Source: Bradyrhizobium sp. AT1 (lineage in GTDB: Bacteria; Pseudomonadota; Alphaproteobacteria; Rhizobiales; Xanthobacteraceae). Taken from it: 64,000 bases of DNA. The notes under the pieces are model-generated. The model was not told the DNA's origin. It worked only from the letters and a program-made list of their open reading frames with translations, and did not search any database. Of this stretch, positions 9,488-17,424 are shown in pieces (the stretch's first letter is position 1; the number at the start of each line of letters is the position of its first letter). The stretch lies in NCBI RefSeq assembly GCF_001590795.1, contig NZ_JXDL01000001.1:3361796-3425795 (forward strand), in the 5' to 3' direction. Position numbers and translations under genes: made by a program.

Positions 9488-10423
9488 TCAACTCCTTTTC
9501 AAGGTCGGTTGGGACAGGTAGGCCAGCATCTTCATTTCCCGCCGCCCGCGCGTCACGGTGTCGAGCACGAGTCCCGACGACACCGAGAGCAGGGCCATGA
9601 TCATCAGGCCCATCGCCAGCACAGCGGTAGGCAGGCGCGGCACGAGGCCGGTCTCGATGAAGGTGATCACGATCGGAATCGCGAGGATCACCGAGGCCAC
9701 CGCCAGCAGGATTCCGATCGCCGTGAAGAAACGCAACGGCCGCTCCGAACGATAGAGCTTCAGCATGGTGCCGAGGATGCGAAACCCGTCGCGCCAGGTG
9801 TTGAGCTTGGAGAACGAGCCTTCGGGGCGCGCGTAATAGGGCGTCTCGATCTCGGCGACCGGCAGCGACAATTCCAGCGCATAGACCGCGAGCTCGGTCT
9901 CGATCTCGAAGCCGTCGGAGAGGACGGGGAAGGATTTGACGAAGCGGCGCGAGAACACGCGGTAGCCGGACAGGATGTCCTTGAAGGCGTGACCGAAGGT
10001 CGAGGCGAGGAAGCCGGTCAGCATACGATTGCCGGTGCGGTGGCCGAGCCGGTAGGCGGCATGGACCTGATCGACGCGAAGGCCGACCACCATGTCGAGA
10101 TGATCGTCGAGCAGCCTGTCGATCATGCGCGGCGCGCTCGGCGCATCGTAGGTGGCATCGCCGTCGACCAGCACATAGACGTCGGCCTCGACGTCGGCGA
10201 ACATGCGCCGCACGACGTGACCCTTGCCCTGCCGCCGCTCGCTGCGCACGATCGCGCCCGCCTCGCGCGCGAGCGCCGCGGTGCGGTCGCGCGAATTGTT
10301 GTCGTAGACGTAGATCTCGGCCGAGGGCAGCGCCTTGCGGAAATCGGCAACGACGGTCGCAACCGCCGCTTCCTCGTTGTAGCAGGGCACCAGCACCGCG
10401 ATGCGAAGTTGGGGCGACGTCAT
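9488..10423 (-). CDS. Family 2 glycosyltransferase, membrane anchored
   Basis: From MTSPQL the protein is 311 residues. The GT-A nucleotide-sugar fold is shown by VPCYNEE (12-18) and the metal-binding DGD (87-89), and the acceptor region by LSGYRVFSRRF. Two C-terminal hydrophobic segments (about 228-255 and 262-285) anchor it, as in dolichol-phosphate-mannose-synthase-like or undecaprenyl-phosphate sugar transferases. The frame is open upstream to 10591, but that stretch is arginine-rich and unlike the family. Its start overlaps the stop of a tiny upstream frame as ATGA. A lipid-linked sugar product is likely; the sugar is not known. Confidence 0.85.
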   Translation of the reverse strand: MTSPQLRIAVLVPCYNEEAAVATVVADFRKALPSAEIYVYDNNSRDRTAALAREAGAIVRSERRQGKGHVVRRMFADVEADVYVLVDGDATYDAPSAPRMIDRLLDDHLDMVVGLRVDQVHAAYRLGHRTGNRMLTGFLASTFGHAFKDILSGYRVFSRRFVKSFPVLSDGFEIETELAVYALELSLPVAEIETPYYARPEGSFSKLNTWRDGFRILGTMLKLYRSERPLRFFTAIGILLAVASVILAIPIVITFIETGLVPRLPTAVLAMGLMIMALLSVSSGLVLDTVTRGRREMKMLAYLSQPTLKRS

Positions 10424-10575
10424 CGCGACGGCGCTCCGAGGCCTGCCGGCCCGCGCCCGAGCGGCGCGGCCTGCAGCGACGGCATGCGCGCATCGCTCCG
10501 GCGTGACATCGTGACGATGTTGCTGGCGGGGATCGCAAGGCAGATCAGACCGAAGGGGAATTTGGCAATCGTCAT
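10420..10575 (-). CDS. Possible 51-residue leader ORF overlapping the glycosyltransferase start
   Basis: The frame encodes a short hydrophobic segment (FPFGLICLAIPAS) followed by a basic, low-complexity tail. Its stop codon overlaps the glycosyltransferase ATG by four bases, the geometry of translational coupling. There is no good Shine-Dalgarno sequence, and GC-rich DNA gives such frames by chance, so I hold this lightly. Confidence 0.25.
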   Translation of the reverse strand: MTIAKFPFGLICLAIPASNIVTMSRRSDARMPSLQAAPLGRGPAGLGAPSR

Positions 10576-10623
10576 CCGGCGTCCGTGGCATCCGTCAGGA
10601 CCGGTTACTAGCACAGGCTGCCC

Positions 10624-11115
10624 TCAGCGCCACGTCGCAATCAACGGCCGGCCGTCCAGGACTTCCGCGATCCGCAGCCGGGTGCCGGGCGTGGTGCCCT
10701 CCGGCAGCGCCGTGGTCGCGAAGAACCCGCATTCGACGATCTCGCGGTTGGGCTCGGGCAGGCGCTCCTGCCTGAACCGCCTGACGACGTAGACCGCGAC
10801 GTGGTCGCGGCGGGAGACGTGGCTGTTGAGAAAGATGCCGTGCAGGCTGGCTGCTCCGGTGAGGTCGATATCGCCCTCCTCCTTGAGCTCGCGCCGCATC
10901 GCCTGGTCCATGGTCTCGCCGTGGTCGACGCCGCCGCCGGGCAGATACCAGCCGCTGACGTAGCTGTGCCGGACCAGGAACACCCGGTTCTCGGCATCCA
11001 GCACCACGGCGCGGACGCCGAGCGTCATGCCGCGGACGACGAGGAAATAGGCGTGGAAAATTCGCCGCAGCAGCGGCTCGAATTTTCTGCGAATGCTGTT
11101 CAGACGATCTCCCAT
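10624..11115 (-). CDS. Nudix hydrolase
   Basis: A 163-residue protein starting at MGDRLN. The Nudix box runs from Gly61 to Ile83, with Glu67 and the catalytic RELKEE at 75-80. The last glycine of the consensus (EE-x-G-U) is replaced by Asp82, giving EEGDI. An N-terminal hydrophobic patch (FHAYFLVV) precedes the domain. Nudix enzymes cleave nucleoside diphosphates linked to another group; the substrate here is not predictable. It is divergent from the metallophosphoesterase. A longer frame to 11187 exists but lacks support. Confidence 0.85.
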   Translation of the reverse strand: MGDRLNSIRRKFEPLLRRIFHAYFLVVRGMTLGVRAVVLDAENRVFLVRHSYVSGWYLPGGGVDHGETMDQAMRRELKEEGDIDLTGAASLHGIFLNSHVSRRDHVAVYVVRRFRQERLPEPNREIVECGFFATTALPEGTTPGTRLRIAEVLDGRPLIATWR

Positions 11116-11207
11116 CAGGCTCCCATGAGGCCGCAGTCCCGGCCCCGCTTGCACGTTGCCTGCGACCTTGCCATTACAGTGGAGCAATAGCGAGGCAATC
11201 GCGCGCC

Positions 11208-12104
11208 ATGTCTCCCAACACGCCGGCCCCCTTCACGCTCGCCCATCTGTCCGATCCGCATCTGGCGCCCTTGCCGAAGCCTCGGCTGATCGAGCTCGCC
11301 GGCAAGCGCGCGCTCGGCTATGTCAACTGGACGCGCAACCGCCACAAATACCAGCGCCGCGAGGTGCTCGACGCGCTGGTCGCCGACATGAAGGCGCAGG
11401 CGCCCGACCACGTCGCGGTGACGGGCGATCTCGTCAACCTCGCGCTGGAAGCCGAGTTCGCACCCGCCCGCGCCTGGCTCGACGGCGTCGGTCCGCCCGA
11501 CCGCGTCACCACGATTCCCGGCAATCACGACGCCTATGTCCGCGCCACCGCGCATCGCTTCGGCGAGACCTTTGCGCCCTATCTTGCCGGCGATGACGGC
11601 CGCATCGGTTTTCCCTCGGTGCGCCGGCGCGGGCCGCTCGCGCTGATCAGTCTGTCCACGGCGGTGCCGACCCTGCCGCTGATGGCGACGGGCACGCTCG
11701 GGCGCGATCAGCTCGCCTCGCTCGCACAGGTGCTCGAACGGCTCGCGACTGAAGACGTTTTCCGCGTGCTGCTGGTGCATCATCCCCTGAAGTCCGATGC
11801 GCGGCAGAAGCGAATGACCGACGCGCCCGCGCTGCTGGCGCTGCTCAAGCGCCATGGCGTCGAGCTGGTCCTGCACGGGCACGACCACGTTCATTCGACG
11901 ATGTGGATCGACGGCCCCAACGGCAACATTCCCGTGCTCGGCGTCCCCTCGGCCTCCGCGCTCGCGCACGGGCACTACCCGGCGGCGGCGTATAATCTGT
12001 TCACGGTCGAGAAGGACAATGCGGGCTGGCGCTGCGAGCAGACAGTGCGGGCGCTGGGGTCGGGATACCAGATCGGGCAGATCAAGCATGTGAGGTTGAT
12101 CTAG
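11208..12104 (+). CDS. Calcineurin-like metallophosphoesterase
   Basis: A 298-residue protein with all five metallophosphoesterase blocks: D-x-H (Asp16, His18), GD (73-74), GNHD (105-108), HH (191-192) and GHDH (224-227). These ligate a dinuclear metal centre. There is no signal peptide, so it is cytoplasmic. The family includes cyclic-nucleotide and lipid-intermediate phosphodiesterases; this one cannot be narrowed further. It stands alone, followed by a palindromic repeat. Confidence 0.88.
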   Translation: MSPNTPAPFTLAHLSDPHLAPLPKPRLIELAGKRALGYVNWTRNRHKYQRREVLDALVADMKAQAPDHVAVTGDLVNLALEAEFAPARAWLDGVGPPDRVTTIPGNHDAYVRATAHRFGETFAPYLAGDDGRIGFPSVRRRGPLALISLSTAVPTLPLMATGTLGRDQLASLAQVLERLATEDVFRVLLVHHPLKSDARQKRMTDAPALLALLKRHGVELVLHGHDHVHSTMWIDGPNGNIPVLGVPSASALAHGHYPAAAYNLFTVEKDNAGWRCEQTVRALGSGYQIGQIKHVRLI

Positions 12105-12128
12105 ACCCGCTGTCATTGCGAGCGAGCG

Positions 12129-12258
12129 GTAGCCCGGATGGAGCGCAGCGTAATCCGGGACAGCGCATGTGGAGTGCACCCCTGGAGTGCACCCCTATCG
12201 TGAGACACGATAACCGGGGACAGGTTTCCCGGATTGCGCTTCGCTCCATCCGGGCTAC
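12129..12258. repeat. Palindromic repeat, GTAGCCCGGATGGAGCG family, copy 2 with internal insertion
   Basis: The two arms match copies at 8807 and 43299, but the loop is longer (130 bases in total) and contains a tandem duplication of TGGAGTGCACCCC around 12169-12196. It sits between convergent genes. Confidence 0.85.
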
Positions 12259-12269
12259 GAGAACCGTCG

Positions 12270-12824
12270 TCACCAGCTCCGCAACGCCGCCACCACGGCA
12301 ACCCCAAACAGTGCGGCGGCGCCGAGCACGAATCCGAGCACGAACGGCCAGAAGCGCGAGCGGCGCGGCGGTGCGGCGGCGGGGGCTTGCGGCTCGGGCG
12401 GGACCACCATCGCGTGCTCGCGCTCCACCATGCGGCGCGCGACGTAGTCGGTGACGGCCCCGACGATCACGGACGTGTCGTGGGATTCGGCGAGCACGAT
12501 GCGGCCGAAGCGGGTGTCCTGGACGAAGCGGTACATCCGCTTGTCGCGCCCCATCACGATGTGGGCGACGACGTCGATCCACAGTCTTGGCGTATCGCCC
12601 TGGCTGATGCCGCGGTCGAACAGGTCGATCTTGTCGGGCACCTGCGCGAACAGCGGATCGAGCGCGTCGTTGAGGATCTCGAGCCGCGCCACCTCGGCGT
12701 CCCGCAAGTCGACGACGACCCCGGTCCGGTCGGCGGCCTCGATCCGCGCGCGCAGCAGGGCATCGCGCAGCCGCACCGGCCGCGGTTGGCCGGGATGGGT
12801 CCCGCTGGTCTCGGGCTCTGACAT
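12270..12824 (-). CDS. Conserved hypothetical protein with C-terminal membrane anchor
   Basis: A 184-residue protein. Residues 15-130 are soluble and mixed alpha/beta, with a regular acidic-basic pattern (VDLRDAEVARLEILND, DVVAHIVMGRDKRMYRFVQDT in pieces). A proline/alanine linker follows and one membrane helix at about 158-181, so it is a tail-anchored or C-in protein. I do not recognise a named domain. It is transcribed away from the aceA operon terminator and is the only gene in its unit. Confidence 0.7.
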   Translation of the reverse strand: MSEPETSGTHPGQPRPVRLRDALLRARIEAADRTGVVVDLRDAEVARLEILNDALDPLFAQVPDKIDLFDRGISQGDTPRLWIDVVAHIVMGRDKRMYRFVQDTRFGRIVLAESHDTSVIVGAVTDYVARRMVEREHAMVVPPEPQAPAAAPPRRSRFWPFVLGFVLGAAALFGVAVVAALRSW

Positions 12825-12932
12825 TGTCGGCCTCGTCCTCGACTTTCCGCCGTTAACCTATCAGCAACCACACCCTCCGCAAAGGCCTACAATTCCAGAG
12901 ACTTACGGCGCCCACAGGCCGTTGACCTGTGC

Positions 12933-12974
12933 CAAAAACAGACGGTCCCACCCAGGCAGCGCCTGGATGGGACC
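12933..12974 (-). terminator. Rho-independent terminator of the aceA-DUF4170 operon
   Basis: On the minus strand a 14-base stem (12961-12974 with 12944-12957, one mismatch) with a 3-base loop is followed by a short spacer and TGTTTTTGG. It lies about 46 bases past the DUF4170 stop. Confidence 0.8.
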
Positions 12975-13019
12975 ATCCGTCCTTGGACGTCTTCTTAGTT
13001 CAGGTCGGAGTCAGGCCCT

Positions 13020-13229
13020 TCAGGCCGAGACCCGCGACGGCTCTTCCACGATCGAGAAGCGGACGCCGGCCTTGTGTCGGCTCTCTTCCGAGACTTCCTT
13101 CCAGCACTCCTCGGCTTCCTTGCGGGTCTTGAACGGACCTTTGACCTGGGCCGAGCCTTCCACGAGCTTGTGGAAGTTCATCGAACCGAACTCGCCGCCG
13201 ATCACCCAGAAATTGCTGCCTTTGGTCAT
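13020..13229 (-). CDS. DUF4170 domain protein
   Basis: A 69-residue protein starting MTKGSNFWVIGGEF and containing the RKEAEECWKEVSEE helix; it matches DUF4170 in length and pattern. The family has no assigned function. It starts 29 bases downstream of the aceA stop in the same direction and is followed by a strong terminator, so it is probably the last gene of the aceA transcript. Coexpression with isocitrate lyase would tie it to growth on acetate or fatty acids, but this is inference. Confidence 0.85.
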   Translation of the reverse strand: MTKGSNFWVIGGEFGSMNFHKLVEGSAQVKGPFKTRKEAEECWKEVSEESRHKAGVRFSIVEEPSRVSA

Positions 13230-13258
13230 TGTCAGTCTCCTGTCGAAGTCGAGATTCG

Positions 13259-14893
13259 TTAGCCGAACTGGTTCATCGTGTTGTGGACGCCGCCCGCCTT
13301 CAGAGCCGCTTCGCCCGCGAAGTACTCCTTGTGGTCATCGCCGATGTCGGAGCCGGCCATGTTCTGGTGCTTGGCGCAGGCGATACCCTGGCGGATTTCC
13401 TGGCGCTGCACGTTCTTGACGTAGCCGAGCATGCCCTGCTCGCCGAAATATTCCTTGGCGAGGTTGTCGGTGGACAGCGCGGCCGTGTGATAGGTCGGCA
13501 GCGTGATCAGGTGGTGGAAGATGCCGGCGCGCTTGGCCGAATCCGCCTGGAAGGTACGGATGCGCTCGTCGGCTTCCTGCGCCAGCGGCGTATCGTCGTA
13601 TTCCGGCTTCATCAGCTCGGCACGGTTGTACTTGCTGACGTCCTTGCCGGCTTCCTTCATCGCATCGTAGACCTGCCAACGGAAGTTCAGCGTCCAGTTG
13701 AAGGACGGCGAGTTGTTGTAGGCCAGCTTGGCGTTCGGAACGACCTTGCGGATGCGGTCCACCATCTTGGCGATCTGCTCGATATGCGGCTTCTCGGTCT
13801 CGATCCAGAGCAGATCGGCGCCGTTCTGCAGCGAGGTGATGCTGTCGAGCACGCAGCGGTCCTCACCAGTGCCGGGACGGAACTGGTAGAGGTTGGAGGG
13901 CAGCCGCTTCGGACGCATCATCTTGCCGTTGCGGTTGATGATGACGTCGCCGTTGCGAGCGTTCTCCGCGGTCACTTCTTCGCAATCGAGGAAGCTGTTG
14001 TACTGGTCGCCGATATCACCGGGCTTGTGGCTGACGGCGATCTGCTGCGTGAGGCCGGCGCCGAGCGAGTCGGTGCGGGTCACGATGATGCCGTCTTCGA
14101 CGCCGAGTTCGAGGAACGCATGGCGGCAGGCACGGATCTTCGCCAGGAAGACCTCATGCGGCACGGTGACCTTGCCGTCCTGGTGACCGCACTGCTTCTC
14201 GTCCGAGACCTGGTTCTCGATCTGGAGCGCGCAGGCGCCCGCTTCGATCATCTTCTTGGCGAGCAGATAGGTCGCCTCGGCGTTGCCGAAGCCGGCGTCA
14301 ATGTCGGCGATGACAGGGACGACGTGGGTCTGGAAGTTGTCGATCTTCGCGATCAGTTCCTTCTCGCGGGTCTTGTCGCCTTCCTTGCGCGCCTTGTCGA
14401 GCAGACGGAAGATGTCGTTGAGCTCACGCGAGTCCGCCTGACGCAGGAAGGTGTAGAGCTCCTCGATCAGCGCCGGCACCGAAGTCTTCTCGTGCATCGA
14501 CTGGTCGGGCAGCGGGCCGAACTCGGAGCGCAGCGCCGCGATCATCCAGCCCGAGAGGTACAGATAGGTGCGATCGGTCTTGCCGCCGAAATGCTTCTTG
14601 ACCGAGATCATCTTCTGCTGGGCGATGAAGCCGTGCCAGCAGCCCAGCGACTGGGTGTACTTGGTCGGGTCCTTGTCATAGGCGGCCATGTCGGCCCGCA
14701 TCAGCGCCGCGGTGTAGCGGGCGACGTCGAGGCCGGTCTTGAAGCGGTTCTGGAGGCGCATGCGCGCGACGGCCTCGGCCGACACGCCGTTCCAGGTCGG
14801 CTGGGTCTCGAGGAGCGCCTGGGCTGCCTTGACCTCGTCCTGATACGAACCCGGACCCTGAAGGGTGCTGATACCGCGCGGCTGGTAGTTCAT
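13259..14893 (-). CDS. aceA: Isocitrate lyase
   Basis: Cleaves isocitrate to glyoxylate and succinate, the first step of the glyoxylate shunt. The protein is 544 residues from MNYQPRG, the length of the long bacterial subclass. The active-site signature is KQCGH at 233-237 (catalytic Cys235), the variant seen in the longer isocitrate lyases in place of KKCGH. The frame remains open to 15037 but that extension lies in the AT-rich control region. It is divergent from a RamB/ScfR-type regulator and followed by DUF4170. Malate synthase is not in the window. Confidence 0.95.
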   Translation of the reverse strand: MNYQPRGISTLQGPGSYQDEVKAAQALLETQPTWNGVSAEAVARMRLQNRFKTGLDVARYTAALMRADMAAYDKDPTKYTQSLGCWHGFIAQQKMISVKKHFGGKTDRTYLYLSGWMIAALRSEFGPLPDQSMHEKTSVPALIEELYTFLRQADSRELNDIFRLLDKARKEGDKTREKELIAKIDNFQTHVVPVIADIDAGFGNAEATYLLAKKMIEAGACALQIENQVSDEKQCGHQDGKVTVPHEVFLAKIRACRHAFLELGVEDGIIVTRTDSLGAGLTQQIAVSHKPGDIGDQYNSFLDCEEVTAENARNGDVIINRNGKMMRPKRLPSNLYQFRPGTGEDRCVLDSITSLQNGADLLWIETEKPHIEQIAKMVDRIRKVVPNAKLAYNNSPSFNWTLNFRWQVYDAMKEAGKDVSKYNRAELMKPEYDDTPLAQEADERIRTFQADSAKRAGIFHHLITLPTYHTAALSTDNLAKEYFGEQGMLGYVKNVQRQEIRQGIACAKHQNMAGSDIGDDHKEYFAGEAALKAGGVHNTMNQFG

Positions 14894-14989
14894 GTGCCTG
14901 ATCCTCTTGCTGACGATGGCGATGGCTGGCCATCGACATTCTTGACAGTGCATTGCGAGATGCGTGTCAGGAGCTAAACGCGAAAACAG

Positions 14990-15080
14990 AAACTTCGTAT
15001 AGATGGCTTGTTTCTTATTGGTGATGTCATGTAACATCAGAACATGTAATAGATGTTATTTTGTAAATCTTGTAAAATTA
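14990..15080. promoter_or_regulatory. AT-rich aceA/regulator control region with TGTAA repeats
   Basis: Four TGTAA direct repeats lie at 15030, 15045, 15062 and 15071. A TGATGT-N6-ACATCA inverted repeat lies at 15022-15039. The stretch is clearly AT-rich against the surrounding DNA. It separates divergent aceA and its presumed regulator, so these are candidate binding sites for that regulator. Confidence 0.55.
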
Positions 15081-15124
15081 TAGGTCAGTAAGCCTGTCCT
15101 TTGATGCGCACGGAGACCTGAGAC

Positions 15125-16570
15125 ATGCCCGCCAATCCCGGCAAGAAACTCTTCGTCGGCCCGCGGTTCCGGAGGATCCGGCAGCAATTGGGGCTATCGC
15201 AGACCCAGATCGCCGAAGGGCTCGGGATCTCGCCGAGCTACGTCAACCTGATCGAGCGCAACCAGCGCCCGGTGACCGCGCAGATCCTGCTGCGGCTGGC
15301 GGAGACCTATGACCTCGATTTGCGCGACCTCGCCACCGCCGACGAGGACCGCTTCTTCGCCGAGCTCAACGAGATCTTCTCCGATCCGCTGTTCCGCCAG
15401 ATCGACGTGCCCAAGCAGGAACTGCGCGACCTCGCCGAGCTCTGTCCGGGCGTCACCCATGCGCTGCAGCGGCTCTATGCGGCCTATACCGAGGCCCGCC
15501 AGGGCGAGACGCTGGCCGCAGCGCAAATGGCCGACCGCGACGTCGGTACGCGCTATGAGGCCAACCCCGTCGAGCGCGTGCGCGAGCTGATCGAGGCCAA
15601 CCGCAACTATTTTCCGGAACTCGAGCAGGCCGCGGAAACGCTTCGCGACGAGCTGAACGTCCCGGCCGAAGGACTCTATGCGGCGCTCGCGGCGCGGCTG
15701 CGCGAAAAGCATTCGATCCAGACCCGGGTCATGCCGGTCGACGTGATGCGGGAGACGCTGCGGCGCTTCGACCGCCACCGCCGCCAGCTCCTGATCTCCG
15801 AGTTGGTCGATCCGCCCGGCCGCGCGTTCCAGCTCGCCTTCCAGCTCGGCTTGGGTGAATGCACGCAGGCGCTGGAGACCATCATCGGCCGTGCCGGACC
15901 GCTCGACGACGCACCGCGCCGCCTGTTCCGCATCACGCTTGGCAATTACTTTGCTGCTGCCGTGATGATGCCCTACCCCGCATTCCTCGCGGCCGCCGAA
16001 GCGCTCAACTACGACATCCACGTGCTGGCACAGCGCTTCAATTCCGGGTTCGAGCAGGTCTGCCACCGGCTCACGACGCTGCAGCGGCCGAATGCGCGCG
16101 GCATTCCGTTCTTCCTGCTGCGCGTCGACAATGCCGGCAACGTCTCCAAGCGTTTCTCCTCCGGCACCTTCCCGTTCTCGAAGTTTGGCGGCACCTGCCC
16201 TTTGTGGAACGTGCACTCGACTTTCGACACGCCCGATCGCCTGCTCAAGCAGGTGATCGAGCTGTCCGACGGCACGCGCTATTTCTCGATCGCGCAGATG
16301 GTGCGCCGCCCCGTCGCGCCGCACCCGCTGCCGCAACCGCGCTTCGCCATCGGCCTCGGCTGCGAGATCCGTCACGCCGCGCGCCTGACCTACGCCGCGG
16401 GCATGGACCTGGAGAAGACCGAGGGCACGCCGATCGGGGTCAATTGCCGTCTTTGCGAGCGAGAAAACTGCGCCCAGCGCGCCGAGCCGCCAATCACCCG
16501 CACGCTGATTCTGGACGAGACGACGCGGCGGGTGTCGAGCTTCGCGTTCTCGAATGCAAGGGAGCTGTGA
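15125..16570 (+). CDS. Short-chain fatty acyl-CoA regulator, RamB/ScfR type
   Basis: A 481-residue regulator. Residues 13-68 form a XRE-type helix-turn-helix (LGLSQTQIAEGLGISPSYVN split by the turn). The middle resembles the ImmA/IrrE (DUF955) domain but I find no HExxH, so it is a ligand-sensing relic. The C-terminal DUF2083/ScfR domain carries Cys441, Cys444 and Cys449 (CRLCERENC). Proteins of this type, such as RamB of Corynebacterium, control glyoxylate and acetate or propionate genes. Divergence from aceA supports control of aceA and itself. Confidence 0.88.
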   Translation: MPANPGKKLFVGPRFRRIRQQLGLSQTQIAEGLGISPSYVNLIERNQRPVTAQILLRLAETYDLDLRDLATADEDRFFAELNEIFSDPLFRQIDVPKQELRDLAELCPGVTHALQRLYAAYTEARQGETLAAAQMADRDVGTRYEANPVERVRELIEANRNYFPELEQAAETLRDELNVPAEGLYAALAARLREKHSIQTRVMPVDVMRETLRRFDRHRRQLLISELVDPPGRAFQLAFQLGLGECTQALETIIGRAGPLDDAPRRLFRITLGNYFAAAVMMPYPAFLAAAEALNYDIHVLAQRFNSGFEQVCHRLTTLQRPNARGIPFFLLRVDNAGNVSKRFSSGTFPFSKFGGTCPLWNVHSTFDTPDRLLKQVIELSDGTRYFSIAQMVRRPVAPHPLPQPRFAIGLGCEIRHAARLTYAAGMDLEKTEGTPIGVNCRLCERENCAQRAEPPITRTLILDETTRRVSSFAFSNAREL

Positions 16571-16584
16571 GGGTTATTCAGCTC

Positions 16585-16742
16585 TCGTGTCCCGGACGCG
16601 CTGCAGCGCTCTTGCGGTGCTGCGCAGAGCCGGGACCCAACGAGCCACGCATGCCGCGCCGTGTGGGCCCCGGCTCTGCAGCGCACCGGACCGGACGATG
16701 CTTCGCATCGCCCGGGGCGCTGCGCTGCGTCCGGGGCACGAG
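16585..16742. repeat. Palindromic intergenic repeat (GTCCCGGACGCGCTGCAGC family)
   Basis: The left arm GTCCCGGACGCGCTGCAGCG pairs with a right arm ending CGCTGCGTCCGGGGCACGAG. Two GGCTCTGC/GCAGAGCC elements lie between them. It fills the gap between convergent genes. Confidence 0.7.
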
Positions 16743-16748
16743 ACCACC

Positions 16749-17042
16749 CTACGCCAGCGTGTGCACGATCACGGGACCCGCGGCGGCGCTCGCATGCCCG
16801 GCGAGCAACGGGCCGAGATCCTTTTCGATCCAGGCGATCGCGCGCTTGTTCGCCTCCTCGGCCTGCTCGAACTTGTCGAAGATCGAGATCGCAGTGACCG
16901 TGTCGTCGCCGGCATAGACGACGTAATAGGCGCGGAAGCCGTCGACGTCGCTGATGATCGGAACGGCGCCGTCCTTGATGCGGCGCGCCAGCTCCTCCGC
17001 GCTTCCGCTTTTCGCCTTGGCCTGACGGATGGCGGCATACAT
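16749..17042 (-). CDS. Small conserved protein, ABM-like fold
   Basis: A 97-residue protein. The alternating strands (YYVVYAGDDTVTAISIF) and the helix with FEQAEEANKRAIAWIEKDL resemble the dimeric alpha/beta barrel of antibiotic-biosynthesis-monooxygenase-like proteins, but this is a pattern call. No catalytic residues are evident. It is a single-gene unit flanked by two palindromic repeats. Confidence 0.7.
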   Translation of the reverse strand: MYAAIRQAKAKSGSAEELARRIKDGAVPIISDVDGFRAYYVVYAGDDTVTAISIFDKFEQAEEANKRAIAWIEKDLGPLLAGHASAAAGPVIVHTLA

Positions 17043-17113
17043 GGCATCCTCCCTTCCGGCTTGTGATGAGGGGCTTGTTGCCCTCGGGTGAGTCTACACC
17101 CTCAGTGTCCATC

Positions 17114-17250
17114 CCGTCATCCTGAGGTGCGAGTGGCGCGATGCAAACGCATCGCGCCGGGAGTCTCGAAGGATGTACGGCCCCGCTGCCGGAGCCGAGC
17201 TGTCGCCCTTCGAGGGCCGCTGAAGAAGCGGCCACCTCAGGGTGACGGTC
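17114..17250. repeat. Palindromic intergenic repeat (CGTCATCCTGAGGTGCGAG family)
   Basis: The left end CGTCATCCTGAGGTG pairs with the right end CACCTCAGGGTGACG, and an internal GGCGCGATGC/GCATCGCGCC hairpin follows the left arm. It lies in the space between two divergent units. Confidence 0.75.
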
Positions 17251-17424
17251 ACAGGCCTGCGCTCGCCGCGATAGGCCTTGGTTAATCCGTCCCTAATCCG
17301 CTGCGGCGTTCTGCAACCAACGGTTAAGCACGCCTCAACATCGGCGCCTTAGGCTCGCCGCACTCACTTTTCGCAAACAACGGCGGCTTATTCTGCCGGG
17401 CGACGTGACATCAGGGGGTTCATC

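Noticed and set aside
9432..10538. Fusion of a glycosyltransferase-like frame to the GNAT domain
   Set aside because: The upstream part is a shadow of the glycosyltransferase gene; the GNAT protein has its own start at 9431.
13229..14977. 582-residue open frame on the plus strand
   Set aside because: It is the exact antisense of aceA, whose identity is certain.
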